A stretch of 64,000 nucleotides of DNA from Mycolicibacterium frederiksbergense (GTDB lineage: Bacteria > Actinomycetota > Actinomycetes > Mycobacteriales > Mycobacteriaceae). The stretch is taken from contig NZ_JARXVE010000012.1 in the NCBI RefSeq assembly GCF_029893345.1, positions 120,176 to 184,175 on the forward strand, written 5' to 3'. Shown in pieces: positions 25,061 to 34,000 of the stretch. The translations under genes and the position numbers were made by a program. How positions within the stretch are numbered: the first letter of the stretch is position 1; each line of letters starts with the position of its first letter. A model generated the notes under the pieces. It had not been told where the DNA came from. It searched no databases and saw only the letters and a program-made list of their open reading frames with translations.

Positions 25061-26071
25061 TCAGACCTTCGGGCTGTAGTGCATTCCGTTGTCGCGGTGC
25101 CCGATTGGCGGCAAGTTGCGGGCCGGGGTGTGCACCAATGGAGCGTCGGCCGGTATACGGCCGGTGGCACGGTCCCACGCACTGCGCGCCCGCGGATGCA
25201 TGCGGCGCCGGACCGGCACCAACCTGAACACCTTGCCAATCGCCTTACCCAGCAGGCGATGTAGCTTCTCGTCGCGATCCGACCAGGTGTAGCCCATCAG
25301 CTCGCGCACCGCCGGGTGGTACAGACCGACGGTGAACCACACGAACATCGGGTGCAGCACATACTTTCGCTGCAGCGCCCACATCCAGTCGGGCAGCATC
25401 GACGCGAATGGCGGCTTCGGCAGCTCGCTCAGATCCAGCACATCGCGGGCCGCTTGGTTGTTCTCTAACACGTTGCGGCACATGTGTTCCCAGTACTCCT
25501 GGAATTCCTCCCAGGTTCTGGGCACCGGACGCATGCTCATGCCGTACATCGAGTACCACTGGATGTGCTCATCGAACAGCTGGCGCTTCTGCGCCTCGGT
25601 GAGCCCGCCCCCGAGCCGCTCGGCCACGATCAGGGTGCCGACGAAGAATGTCGAATGCGCCCAGTAGAAGACATCGGGATTCAGCGCGTGATAGCGGCGC
25701 CCCTGGGCGTCGACCCCTTTGATGTTGACGTGGTAGTCGCGTACCTCGGCACCGGTCTGCGGCGCGCGGTCGCCGTCGAACACCACGCCGCCGATGGGGT
25801 AGAGCGAGCGCAGCAGTCGGGGCCAGCGCTCCTGGAAGAAGATCGAATGGTCGATCACCGCCGCACCGAGCTGGGGGTGCATGTTCTGCATCGACCCGGC
25901 CCATGGCCCCTGCAGCATGCCCCGCCAGTCACCGAAGTACTGCCACGTCAGCGAATCCGGGCCAAGCGGTGTCGGCGGCGCCTCGTAGCCTCCGGGGGCG
26001 GCCGGGCATCCGGCCGCTACAGCAGCGGATCCGCTGGTCACCGGGCATGCCTCAGAAGTATCTTGTGTCAC
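25061..26071 (-). CDS. DUF2236 (MpaB/latex-clearing-type) oxygenase-like protein
   Basis: This 336-residue protein belongs to DUF2236, the family of haem-dependent oxygenase-like proteins that includes rubber oxygenase and MpaB. The family segments NPDVFYWAHSTFFVGT and DEHIQWYSMYGMSMRPVP are present, with His residues that could bind haem. GTG at 26071 is the start. It is divergent from a TetR gene across an 80-base promoter holding an inverted repeat, so it is the likely target of that repressor. The substrate is unknown; lipids or terpenoids are plausible. Confidence 0.82.
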   Translation of the reverse strand: MTQDTSEACPVTSGSAAVAAGCPAAPGGYEAPPTPLGPDSLTWQYFGDWRGMLQGPWAGSMQNMHPQLGAAVIDHSIFFQERWPRLLRSLYPIGGVVFDGDRAPQTGAEVRDYHVNIKGVDAQGRRYHALNPDVFYWAHSTFFVGTLIVAERLGGGLTEAQKRQLFDEHIQWYSMYGMSMRPVPRTWEEFQEYWEHMCRNVLENNQAARDVLDLSELPKPPFASMLPDWMWALQRKYVLHPMFVWFTVGLYHPAVRELMGYTWSDRDEKLHRLLGKAIGKVFRLVPVRRRMHPRARSAWDRATGRIPADAPLVHTPARNLPPIGHRDNGMHYSPKV

Positions 26072-26114
26072 AGGTTCACTTTCTGCCGGCAGAACGATGG
26101 TCCTGTTTTACTTT

Positions 26115-26132
26115 TGACTACATACGTTGTCA
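26115..26132. promoter_or_regulatory. Candidate TetR operator TGACTAC-N4-GTTGTCA
   Basis: This inverted repeat has six of seven paired bases in each arm and a 4-bp spacer. It sits between the divergent DUF2236 and TetR genes, 20 bases before the TetR start. Confidence 0.6.
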
Positions 26133-26151
26133 TGCGAGCTTAGGAGTACAT

Positions 26152-26736
26152 GTGCCACCCGGTCAACGACGCGGCCGATGGTCGGGCGTTCCACTGGAGG
26201 AACGCACGGCACTGCGCCGCGACGAGCTGATCGCCGCGGGCGTGACATTGCTCGGCAATGCCGATGGCCCAGCCCTGACGGTGCGGGCGGTATGCCGCGC
26301 GGCCGAGCTCACCGAACGGTACTTCTACGAGAGCTTCACCGACCGGGACGAATTCGTCCGGGCGGTCTATGACGACGTGTGCGCCCGGGCGATGGCCGCC
26401 CTGACCACGGCCGTCACTCCCCGCGATGCGGTGGAACGGTTCGTCGCACTGATGGTCGACGACCCCACCCGGGGCCGGGTGTTGCTGCTGGCCCCGGAAT
26501 CCGAACCGGTGCTGACCCGGTCGGGCGCGGAGTGGATGCCCAACTTCATCAGCCTGCTGCAGCGCAAACTGACCCGCATTGCCGACCCGGTGCGTCAAGC
26601 CATGGTGGCCACCGGCCTGATCGGCGCACTGACGGCCTTGTTCACCGCGTATCTCGACGACCGCCTGCCGGCCAGCCGGGAACAATTCATCGACTACTGC
26701 GTCGACATGCTGCTCGGGCGGGTCGGCAGCTTCTGA
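26152..26736 (+). CDS. TetR-family regulator divergent from DUF2236 gene
   Basis: This protein of about 194 residues has an N-terminal helix-turn-helix (TVRAVCRAAELTERYFYESF). GTG at 26152 has AGGAG five bases upstream, so longer in-frame extensions are rejected. Local control of the divergent oxygenase-like gene is inferred from the orientation and the shared inverted repeat. No effector is predicted. Confidence 0.88.
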   Translation: MPPGQRRGRWSGVPLEERTALRRDELIAAGVTLLGNADGPALTVRAVCRAAELTERYFYESFTDRDEFVRAVYDDVCARAMAALTTAVTPRDAVERFVALMVDDPTRGRVLLLAPESEPVLTRSGAEWMPNFISLLQRKLTRIADPVRQAMVATGLIGALTALFTAYLDDRLPASREQFIDYCVDMLLGRVGSF

Positions 26737-26739
26737 CCG

Positions 26740-27210
26740 CTACCGGTCGGGCGTGCTGGCCTCGACCACCCCGGATTGTTCGGCGGCGGCTTGCTCAGCA
26801 GCGGCTTGTTGCTCGGCGGCGGCTTGATCGGCGGCGGCCTTCGCCTCCCGGCCGGCAGGGCTGGCGACCGATGCGCCCGGGTGAGCGGAGGTGGCGTGGT
26901 CGCCGTCGCAGTTGAGCGACATCTGGACCACATTCTCGGTGTATTGGTAATAGACGTCGGTGGTCATCGGTACCAACGGCCGGGTTTCCCAGGCATTGGT
27001 GACGATGCACTCGTCGCGCGGCAAGCGGCTACCGACGGTCACCGCGACATGCACCGTGCCGCCGCCGCCCTCGATGGCGCTGACTGCGTCGACATACGTC
27101 TGGCCCACCACGTCCGGAGCCGCGTTCGCGGCCCCCGCGCCGGCCATGGCCAGCGCGAAACCCGCCGCCGACGTTCCAAGAACACTTCCGAACCCGATCG
27201 CGATCTTCAT
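26740..27210 (-). CDS. Secreted PASTA-like protein, paralogue A
   Basis: This 156-residue exported protein has a signal peptide ending near GAANAAP. A PASTA-like start (DVVGQTYVDAVSAIE) follows, then a conserved core VAVTVGSRLPRDECIVTNAW and MSLNCDGDHAT. The C-terminal tail is rich in Ala, Gln and Glu. The two Cys probably form a disulfide. It is a tandem paralogue of the gene at 27372-27785 on the same strand. Binding to cell-wall muropeptides is possible for a PASTA-like fold, but this is inference. Confidence 0.75.
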   Translation of the reverse strand: MKIAIGFGSVLGTSAAGFALAMAGAGAANAAPDVVGQTYVDAVSAIEGGGGTVHVAVTVGSRLPRDECIVTNAWETRPLVPMTTDVYYQYTENVVQMSLNCDGDHATSAHPGASVASPAGREAKAAADQAAAEQQAAAEQAAAEQSGVVEASTPDR

Positions 27211-27371
27211 CTGGCCCGACCTTCCCCCTCCGGTGACCTCCCGGAAAGGTGGGGCGCCAGCGCCATCGGCGGCGCCTGCTCAGCGTCCCCACAATCGGCG
27301 ACAGCTGTCGCCGACTCTGGGAGCTGGCTGAATTTTAGTCGCCGGTACGGCGTACGAAGGGGAAATAACCC

Positions 27372-27785
27372 CTACTCGTCGGGGGTGCTGACCTCTTCGA
27401 GCTGCGCTTCCTCGGCGGCGGCGGCCGCGTCGGCGGCGGCCTTGGCCTGACGGCCTACCGGGCTGGCGACCGATGCGCCGGGGTTGACGGCGGTGGCATG
27501 GTCGCCGTCGCAGTTCAGCGACAGCATCATCACGCCACCGGTGTGTTCGAAGGTGGGCGCATGCCACGCATTGGTGACAATGCAGTCGTCCTGCGGCAGC
27601 CTGCTGCCGACCGTCACCGCAATCTTGGGGGTGCCGCCGGCATCCGAAATCGCCGATGCGACATCCGAGTAACGGTGGCCCTCCAGGCCAGACGTCGCGC
27701 CCGCGACACCCGCTCCGACCAGGACCGCCGACGCCGTAGCAGCGGTGATGGCTGTTCCCGCGCCGAGAACGATGAGCTTCTTCAC
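27372..27785 (-). CDS. Secreted PASTA-like protein, paralogue B
   Basis: This 137-residue precursor starts at GTG 27785 behind GGAGG. It has a signal peptide (LGAGTAITAATASAVLVGAG). It shares IAVTVGSRLPQDDCIVTNAW, LSLNCDGDHAT and GASVASP with paralogue A, followed by an Ala/Glu-rich tail. It is 161 bases upstream of paralogue A and probably arose by tandem duplication. No catalytic residues are visible. Confidence 0.75.
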   Translation of the reverse strand: MKKLIVLGAGTAITAATASAVLVGAGVAGATSGLEGHRYSDVASAISDAGGTPKIAVTVGSRLPQDDCIVTNAWHAPTFEHTGGVMMLSLNCDGDHATAVNPGASVASPVGRQAKAAADAAAAAEEAQLEEVSTPDE

Positions 27786-27945
27786 GTGGCTATGACCTCC
27801 GAGTCTGCGGGCTTGACGGCGGTACCGGTCCGCGCTGTTCCAGCCGGCTGGCACCATTCCCGAAGGATCGTAGCGGCGACAGCCCGCTAACGCTTGTCCT
27901 AGATCACATCGTCATCACATCGGGCCGACATCCCGCCCCGCCAAC

Positions 27946-27974
27946 TTGATGTCACCGGAGTACACAGATATATT
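27946..27974 (+). promoter_or_regulatory. Predicted desA1 promoter
   Basis: TTGATG (27946-27951) and TATATT (27969-27974) are separated by 17 bases and lie about 40 bases before the desA1 start, which also has GGAGG. This is a good SigA-type promoter. Confidence 0.6.
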
Positions 27975-28013
27975 GAGTGCAACTGACAGGCACAGATAAC
28001 CGGAGGCCGCGAG

Positions 28014-29015
28014 ATGACGAAAGAATTCACCGACCTGCAGCTCCTGCATGAGCTGGAGCCGGTGGTGGAGAAGCTCGTCGACCGCCACATGTCGATGCGG
28101 AAAGACTGGAATCCGCACGACTACATCCCCTGGAAAGAGGGGAAGAACTACTACGCGCTCGGCGGCCAGGACTGGGATCCGGAGCAGGCCAAACTGTCCG
28201 AGGTCGCCCAGACCGCGATGGTGCAGAACCTGCTCACCGAGGACAACCTGCCCTCCTACCACCGCGAGATCGCGATGAACATGGGCATGGACGGCGCCTG
28301 GGGCCAGTGGGTCAACCGCTGGACCGCCGAGGAGAACCGGCACGGCATCGCCCTGCGCGACTACCTCGTCGTCACGCGTAACTGCGACCCGGTGGAGCTG
28401 GAGGAGCTGCGCGTCGAGCAGGTCACCCGCGGCTTCTCCCCCGGCCAGAACCAGCAGGGCGACCTGTTCGCCGAGAGCCTGTTCGACTCGGTGATCTACG
28501 TGTCGTTCCAGGAGCTGGCCACCCGCGTCTCGCACCGCAACACCGGCAAGGCCTGCGACGATCCGGTCGCCGACCAGCTGCTGCAGCGGATCTCCGGTGA
28601 CGAGAATCTGCACATGATCTTCTACCGCGACGTCTCCGCCGCGGGCCTGGACATCAACCCGAACCAGGCCATGGCCTCGCTGCACCGGGTGCTGACCAAC
28701 TTCAAGATGCCCGGCTACACGGTGCCGGACTTCCGCCGCAAGGCCGTGGTCATCGCCGTCGGCGGTGTCTACGACCCGCGGATCCACCTCGACGACGTGG
28801 TGATGCCGGTGCTGAAGAAGTGGCGCATCTTCGAGCGGGACGACTTCAGCGGCGAGGGCGCCCGGCTGCGCGACGACCTCGGTCGGCTGATCGAGGAGCT
28901 CGAGGACACCTGCGACAAGTTCGAGGTGGCCAAGGAGCGCCGGCTGGAACGCGAGCGCAAGGTCGCCGAAAAGAAGGCCATGAAGAATCTGCTGGTGTCC
29001 TCATCGGCGTCGTAA
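28014..29015 (+). CDS. desA1: Acyl-ACP desaturase DesA1
   Basis: This soluble diiron desaturase introduces a double bond into acyl-ACP, feeding mycolic acid synthesis, and is essential in mycobacteria. The 333-residue protein has the full ligand set E76, E107, H110, E167, E197 and H200, within EENRH and DENLH motifs. Its sequence closely follows M. tuberculosis DesA1 through LHELEPVVEK and NPHDYIPW. The Lys/Arg-rich C-terminus is variable in the family. It is followed directly by dus, as Rv0824c is by Rv0823c. Confidence 0.96.
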   Translation: MTKEFTDLQLLHELEPVVEKLVDRHMSMRKDWNPHDYIPWKEGKNYYALGGQDWDPEQAKLSEVAQTAMVQNLLTEDNLPSYHREIAMNMGMDGAWGQWVNRWTAEENRHGIALRDYLVVTRNCDPVELEELRVEQVTRGFSPGQNQQGDLFAESLFDSVIYVSFQELATRVSHRNTGKACDDPVADQLLQRISGDENLHMIFYRDVSAAGLDINPNQAMASLHRVLTNFKMPGYTVPDFRRKAVVIAVGGVYDPRIHLDDVVMPVLKKWRIFERDDFSGEGARLRDDLGRLIEELEDTCDKFEVAKERRLERERKVAEKKAMKNLLVSSSAS

Positions 29016-29050
29016 CCCAAGCACGCGTCGACTCGACCCGGTCTGCACAA

Positions 29051-30184
29051 CTGCAGATCGGGTCGATCGCCCTGCGCAGCCCGGTGGTGCTGGCCCCGAT
29101 GGCCGGCGTCACCAACGTGGCGTTCCGCACCCTGTGCCGCGAGCTGGAGGTGGCGCGGGCCGGCACCGTGAGTGGGCTGTATGTGTGCGAGATGGTGACC
29201 GCGCGAGCGCTGGTCGAACGGCATCCGGTCACCATGCACATGACGGCGTTCGCGCCGGACGAGTCGCCGCGGTCGCTGCAGCTCTACACCGTCGACCCGG
29301 ACACCACCTATCAGGCGGCCAAGATGATCGCCGACGAGGGCATGGCCGACCACATCGACATGAATTTCGGCTGCCCGGTGCCCAAGGTCACCAAGCGCGG
29401 CGGCGGATCGGCCCTGCCGTACAAGCGGCGGCTGTTCGGCCAGATCGTGGCCGCCGCCGTGCGCGCCACCGAAGGCACCGACATTCCGGTGACGGTCAAG
29501 TTCCGGATCGGCATCGACGACGCGCACCACACGCATCTTGACGCCGGACGGATCGCCGCCGAGGAAGGCGCGGCCGCGGTCGCACTGCATGCCCGCACCG
29601 CGGCCCAACGGTATTCCGGCACCGCCGACTGGGACCAGATCGCCGCGCTGAAGGCCCACGTCACCGGTATCCCGGTGCTGGGTAACGGTGACATCTTCGA
29701 GGCCGACGATGCGTTGGCGATGATGGCCGCGACCGGATGTGACGGCGTGGTGATCGGCCGGGGCTGCCTGGGCCGGCCGTGGCTGTTCGCCGAACTCTCG
29801 GCAGCCTTCAACGGAAATCCGGTGGCGACCCCGCCGACGCTCGGCGAGGTGGCCGACATCGTGCGCCGCCACGGCGAACTGCTCAGTGAGCACTTCGGCG
29901 AGGACAAGGCCATGCGCGACATCCGCAAGCACGTTGCCTGGTATCTGCACGGGTTCCCCGCCGGAGCCGACCTGCGGCGCGGGCTGGCCCTGGTCAAGAC
30001 CCGTCGAGAGCTGGACGAGTTGCTCGACCAGCTCGACGGCGACGCCCCGTTCCCGCCCGCGGCCACCGGCCCGCGGGGCCGCCAGGGCTCGTCCGCCTCG
30101 GTGTCGCTGCCGGAGGGGTGGCTCGACGACCCCGACGACTGCGCGGTGCCGGTCGGGGCCGATGTGATGCACTCCGGAGGCTGA
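29051..30184 (+). CDS. dus: tRNA-dihydrouridine synthase (DusB type)
   Basis: This FMN enzyme reduces uridines in tRNA D-loops. The core starts LAPMAGVTNVAFRTLCRE. It includes DMNFGCPVPKVTKRGGG with the catalytic Cys, then VKFRIGIDD and the FMN phosphate site GNGDIFEADDA. The start is a problem. Between the desA1 stop and the conserved core the frame has no ATG, GTG or TTG until GTG 29083, which would cut into the first strand. CTG 29051 or an ATC at 29003, overlapping the desA1 end, are alternatives. Translation is probably coupled to desA1. Confidence 0.85.
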   Translation: MQIGSIALRSPVVLAPMAGVTNVAFRTLCRELEVARAGTVSGLYVCEMVTARALVERHPVTMHMTAFAPDESPRSLQLYTVDPDTTYQAAKMIADEGMADHIDMNFGCPVPKVTKRGGGSALPYKRRLFGQIVAAAVRATEGTDIPVTVKFRIGIDDAHHTHLDAGRIAAEEGAAAVALHARTAAQRYSGTADWDQIAALKAHVTGIPVLGNGDIFEADDALAMMAATGCDGVVIGRGCLGRPWLFAELSAAFNGNPVATPPTLGEVADIVRRHGELLSEHFGEDKAMRDIRKHVAWYLHGFPAGADLRRGLALVKTRRELDELLDQLDGDAPFPPAATGPRGRQGSSASVSLPEGWLDDPDDCAVPVGADVMHSGG

Positions 30185-30408
30185 GCCGCTCGTCGCCGAG
30201 ATGACATCGAGATGGCACTGTCACCAATTGGGGGCTAGCTCCGCCTCGGGATATCTCAGTACGATAGGAACCTTGCCGCGGCTGGCTCGGGTGGCCAGTC
30301 CAGCACACTGCTGCTAAAAGTGATGAGGACGTATCCCGCAGCAGCACTGCAGGATCGATGCGCACCGACGCGCACGTGCGAGCTCGAAGAGTCGGAGGCC
30401 GGTAGAAC

Positions 30409-32727
30409 ATGAGTGACGGCGATAACGCCACTCCCGGCCGTAGGCACCGCTACCTCGAGGATCAGTCGGACAACCAATGGATTACCCGATCTCCACAGCC
30501 TTTACCAGGCGCCGCGCCGTGGGAACGCCAGGATCGACCGCTACCCGATGATCCGAACACCGACGAGCCCACCGGAAGCCATGCCGACGGCGTAACCGTC
30601 GCCGATCTGATCGCCAAGATCGCCGGAACGGGATTCACACCGAACCGGCACCGGTTGGACTCCGACGACGCTGAGCCAGAATCGGCCTACCAACCTGAGT
30701 ACCTCCCTGAGCCCGAATTCGAATTCGAATCTGAGCCTGAGCCGGCCTCCTACGCTGAGCCTGAGCCTGAGCCTGAGCCGGCCTCATACTTCCAGGAGCC
30801 GGTGGCGGAGATCGAGCCGGAACCGGCGTACACCCGCCCGCCGGTGCCCGAGCCCACCGAGGTCATCGAGGCCATACGGGTCGACCCCGAAGCCGACGAA
30901 CCCCAAGATTTCGACGTCGCCGAGATTTACCCGGAGTCCTTCGACGAGCCGTTCGAGGACTCGCCGGAGCCCGGCGAGGCCGAATCCGATAACACCGACA
31001 CCGATGTGCTCCCGGCCCTGGCGGAGTATGACGTGCCCCAGCAGCGCCCGGCCTTGGGGGCCGGCCGGGTGCCGCCCAACGAGCACGATCCCGAGGAGAC
31101 CGCCGAGATCGAGGCAGTGCGGCCGCCGCTCAACCGCCGGGTCATGCTGGCCGGGCGGACGGTCGCCGCGCTGATCGCGGTGCTCAGCCTGGTGCTGACC
31201 GGCGGGGCCTGGCAGTGGCAGTCCTCGAAGAACAACAGCCTCAACAAGGTGGCCGCGCTGGACCCCAATTCGCGCGACATCCTCGACCCCAATGCCCAGT
31301 TCGGTGACGAGAACTTCCTGATCGTCGGCGTCGACAGCCGCAGCGGCCAGAACGGTGACATGGGCGCGGGCGACACCCAGGACGCCGACGGCGTGCGGTC
31401 CGACACCGTCATGCTGGTGAATATCCCGGCCAGCCGGGAACGCGTTGTCGCCGTGTCGTTCCCGCGCGACCTGTCGATCACACCGATGAAGTGCGAACCC
31501 TGGAACCCCGTGACGGCGGCGTACGGGCCGGTGTACGACGAGGAGTCCGAGACCTACGGACCCGACGAGGTCTACACCGAAACCAAACTGAACTCGGCGT
31601 ACGCCTTCGGCGGCCCCAAGTGCCTGGTGAAGGTGATCCAGAAGCTCTCCGGACTGTCGATCAACCGGTTCATGGCCGTCGACTTCGCCGGATTCTCCAA
31701 GATGGTGGACGCGCTCGGCGGCATCGAGGTGTGCAGCACCACGCCGCTGGAGGACGAGATCCTGGGCACCGTGCTGGCGAGCCCCGGCCGACAGATTGTC
31801 GACGGCCATACCGCGCTCAACTACGTCCGGGCCCGGCACGTCACCACCGAGGTCACCAGCGACTACGGCCGGATCAAACGCCAGCAGCTGTTTTTGTCCT
31901 CGCTGCTGCGCTCGCTGATCTCCAAGGACACGTTCTTCTCGCTGAAGAAGCTGAACAGCGTCGTCAACATGTTCATCAGCGACAGTTTCGTCGACAACAT
32001 CAAGACCAAGGACCTGGTCGACCTGGGCCAGTCCGTCCAGGGCGTCAATGCCGGCCGGATCAGCTTCGTCACGGTGCCTACGGTCGGCTACGCCGACGAG
32101 GAAGGCAACGAGGTCCCGCGGACCGATGACATGCGCGCGCTGTTCGACGCGATCATCAACGACGATCCGCTGCCCGGGGAGAAGAATCCCGACAACACCC
32201 CGGTACCCGGGACCCCCGAATCGACCACGTCGTCCGTGCTGGCCGCCGCACCCTCGCATACGCCGACGACGACCGCCGATGCCCCCGCGCCGGGCATGCC
32301 GGAGACCGGTGAACTGGTCAACGCCATCACCACCGAACCGGCGCAGGTCACGGTGCAGGTGTCGAACTCGACCGGCCAGAGCGGCCTGGGCGCCACCGCG
32401 GCCACCGAACTCCAGGAGCACGGGTTCAACGTCAACACCCCCAACGACTACCCCGGCGCATTGCCGGCCACCACGGTGTTCTTCTCCCCCGGTAACGAAG
32501 AGGCGGCCGCGACGGTGGCCAGCTCCTTCGCCAACCCGACCATCGAGCGAGTGACGGGCATGGGAGAAGTGGTGCAGGTGGTGCTGGGCAGCGACTTCTA
32601 TACGGTCAATCCGCCCACCCCGAGTGGGTCGGAGGTAAAGGTGCATGTCCTGCACGGCAACAGCAGCCCCACCCAACTGCCGGAGGATCTGACCGTCACC
32701 AACGCCGCCGACACCACCTGCGAGTAG
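30409..32727 (+). CDS. LytR-CpsA-Psr family protein with acidic N-terminus (Rv0822c-like)
   Basis: LCP proteins attach glycopolymers such as arabinogalactan to peptidoglycan. This 772-residue protein has a long acidic Pro/Glu-rich cytoplasmic region (about residues 1-240) and one membrane helix (TVAALIAVLSLVLTGGAWQW). The LCP catalytic domain follows, with SDTVMLVNI, VSFPRDLSI and the Arg-containing ALNYVRARH. A C-terminal LytR_C domain begins VTVQVSNSTGQSG. It is the homologue of Rv0822c by position after dus. GGAGG precedes the ATG by about 11 bases. Confidence 0.92.
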   Translation: MSDGDNATPGRRHRYLEDQSDNQWITRSPQPLPGAAPWERQDRPLPDDPNTDEPTGSHADGVTVADLIAKIAGTGFTPNRHRLDSDDAEPESAYQPEYLPEPEFEFESEPEPASYAEPEPEPEPASYFQEPVAEIEPEPAYTRPPVPEPTEVIEAIRVDPEADEPQDFDVAEIYPESFDEPFEDSPEPGEAESDNTDTDVLPALAEYDVPQQRPALGAGRVPPNEHDPEETAEIEAVRPPLNRRVMLAGRTVAALIAVLSLVLTGGAWQWQSSKNNSLNKVAALDPNSRDILDPNAQFGDENFLIVGVDSRSGQNGDMGAGDTQDADGVRSDTVMLVNIPASRERVVAVSFPRDLSITPMKCEPWNPVTAAYGPVYDEESETYGPDEVYTETKLNSAYAFGGPKCLVKVIQKLSGLSINRFMAVDFAGFSKMVDALGGIEVCSTTPLEDEILGTVLASPGRQIVDGHTALNYVRARHVTTEVTSDYGRIKRQQLFLSSLLRSLISKDTFFSLKKLNSVVNMFISDSFVDNIKTKDLVDLGQSVQGVNAGRISFVTVPTVGYADEEGNEVPRTDDMRALFDAIINDDPLPGEKNPDNTPVPGTPESTTSSVLAAAPSHTPTTTADAPAPGMPETGELVNAITTEPAQVTVQVSNSTGQSGLGATAATELQEHGFNVNTPNDYPGALPATTVFFSPGNEEAAATVASSFANPTIERVTGMGEVVQVVLGSDFYTVNPPTPSGSEVKVHVLHGNSSPTQLPEDLTVTNAADTTCE
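30755..30778. repeat. Hexanucleotide tandem repeat (CTGAGC)4 in the LCP gene
   Basis: Four copies of CTGAGC encode Glu-Pro repeats in the acidic region; two more copies lie at 30731-30742. Length changes would keep the frame. Confidence 0.85.
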
Positions 32728-32748
32728 TCCAGCGGCCAGGCGCACGGC

Positions 32749-32770
32749 ATTCACCGATCGTTCATCGCGT
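32749..32770 (+). promoter_or_regulatory. PHO-box-like direct repeat upstream of phoU
   Basis: ATTCACCGATC and GTTCATCGCGT form an 11-bp-period direct repeat of the kind bound by PhoB/RegX3-type regulators. It covers about -64 to -43 relative to the leaderless start of phoU, where TAATGT lies seven bases before the ATG. Confidence 0.65.
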
Positions 32771-32812
32771 GCATCGTGACTACGGGGCGCCGGACCGCCT
32801 AATGTTGCATCC

Positions 32813-33478
32813 ATGCGTACCCAGTACTTCGAGCAGCTGCGCTCACTGACGGACCAACTCGGCGCGATGTGCGAATTGGCGGGTACCGCTATGGAACGCG
32901 CGACCCAGGCGCTGCTGCAGGCCGACCTGGCGCTGGCCGAACAGGTGATCAGTGACCACGACCAGATGACCACGTTGAGCGCCCAGGCCGAGGAGAGCGC
33001 CTTCGTGTTGTTGGCGCTGCAGGCGCCGGTCGCCGGGGACCTGCGCTCGGTGGTGGGGTCGATTCAGATCGTGGCCGATGTGGACCGGATGGGCGCGCTC
33101 GCACTGCACGTGGCCAAGATCGCCCGCCGCCGCCACCCGCAGCACGCCCTGCCGGAGGAAGTCAACGGCTATTTCGCCGAGATGGGCCGGGTAGCGGTCG
33201 AGTTGGGGCATGCCGCACGTGAGGTCCTGATCACCAGGGATCCGGAGAAGGCCGCTCGGATCCAGGAGGAAGACGATGCGATGGATGATCTGCATCGTCA
33301 CCTGTTCTCGGTGCTGATGGACCGGGAGTGGAAGCACGGCGTGACCGCCGCCGTCGATGTCACCCTGCTGAGCCGGTTCTACGAACGCTTCGCCGACCAC
33401 GCCGTCGAGGTGGCCCGCCGGGTCATCTTCCAGGTCACCGGCAGCTACCCGGACGGCGAGACGGTCACCTCGACGTAG
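32813..33478 (+). CDS. phoU: Phosphate transport regulator PhoU (PhoY2)
   Basis: PhoU links the Pst transporter to the SenX3-RegX3 two-component system and represses the phosphate response when phosphate is ample. The 221-residue all-helical protein has two PhoU repeats with metal-binding acidic stretches (RIQEEDDAMDDLH and ERFADHAVEVARR). The mRNA appears leaderless (TAATGT, seven bases, ATG). A PHO-box-like repeat lies upstream. It is divergently placed from the pst genes 600 bases away, as Rv0821c is from Rv0820. Confidence 0.95.
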   Translation: MRTQYFEQLRSLTDQLGAMCELAGTAMERATQALLQADLALAEQVISDHDQMTTLSAQAEESAFVLLALQAPVAGDLRSVVGSIQIVADVDRMGALALHVAKIARRRHPQHALPEEVNGYFAEMGRVAVELGHAAREVLITRDPEKAARIQEEDDAMDDLHRHLFSVLMDREWKHGVTAAVDVTLLSRFYERFADHAVEVARRVIFQVTGSYPDGETVTST

Positions 33479-33562
33479 TCGCTCAGGTCCGGTCGCCGGG
33501 CGCCCGAGCTTGATGGATTGAGATAATTCGCAATCCACTATGGTGCGCATTACCCTTCAGAA

Positions 33563-33979
33563 ATGCCCACCGGACATACCCCCGCGAGACCGGGCCCGCT
33601 GCAGTACATCGCGTACTGCTATGGCAAGCGGCTACCCGACTCGATGCGCACCTGGGTGGCCAACGACCTGGCCGGCCCCGGCGCAACCGTGCGGATGATG
33701 ATTCGGGTGGCGATACCGGCGATCCTGGTGCTGGCGCCGATCTGGTTCATCCCGATGAGCCTGTACCTGCACGCAAGCATGACGCTGCCCATCTTCATCC
33801 CGTTCGTGTACTTCTCCCACGCGCTGAACAAGGTGTGGCGGCGCCACATGCTCGCCAAACACGGACTCGACCCCAAGCTCATCGACGAACTCGCGCGCAA
33901 GAAGAACGCGCACATCCACCGGGCCTATGCCGAAAGGTACGGTCCGCGCACCGGCCCGAGCAGCAGCCACGACGTCTGA
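33563..33979 (+). CDS. DUF5313 membrane protein
   Basis: This 138-residue protein has two central membrane helices (VAIPAILVLAPIWFIPMSL and TLPIFIPFVYFSHAL) flanked by basic cytoplasmic ends. DUF5313 is an actinobacterial family without known function. It follows phoU by 84 bases and ends before a strong hairpin. Its transcription with phoU is possible but not shown. Confidence 0.8.
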   Translation: MPTGHTPARPGPLQYIAYCYGKRLPDSMRTWVANDLAGPGATVRMMIRVAIPAILVLAPIWFIPMSLYLHASMTLPIFIPFVYFSHALNKVWRRHMLAKHGLDPKLIDELARKKNAHIHRAYAERYGPRTGPSSSHDV

Positions 33980-34000
33980 CCCAGCGCCCGTTTCCACTGC

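Noticed and set aside
27890..28013. Operator for a desaturase repressor before desA1
   Set aside because: A desaturase-type operator is expected in mycobacteria, but no clear palindrome was seen here; only the promoter elements are reported.
30784..32973. 729-residue minus-strand frame opposite the LCP gene
   Set aside because: The plus-strand LCP protein has clear domains and motifs. The opposite frame has a low-complexity composition and no start signal.
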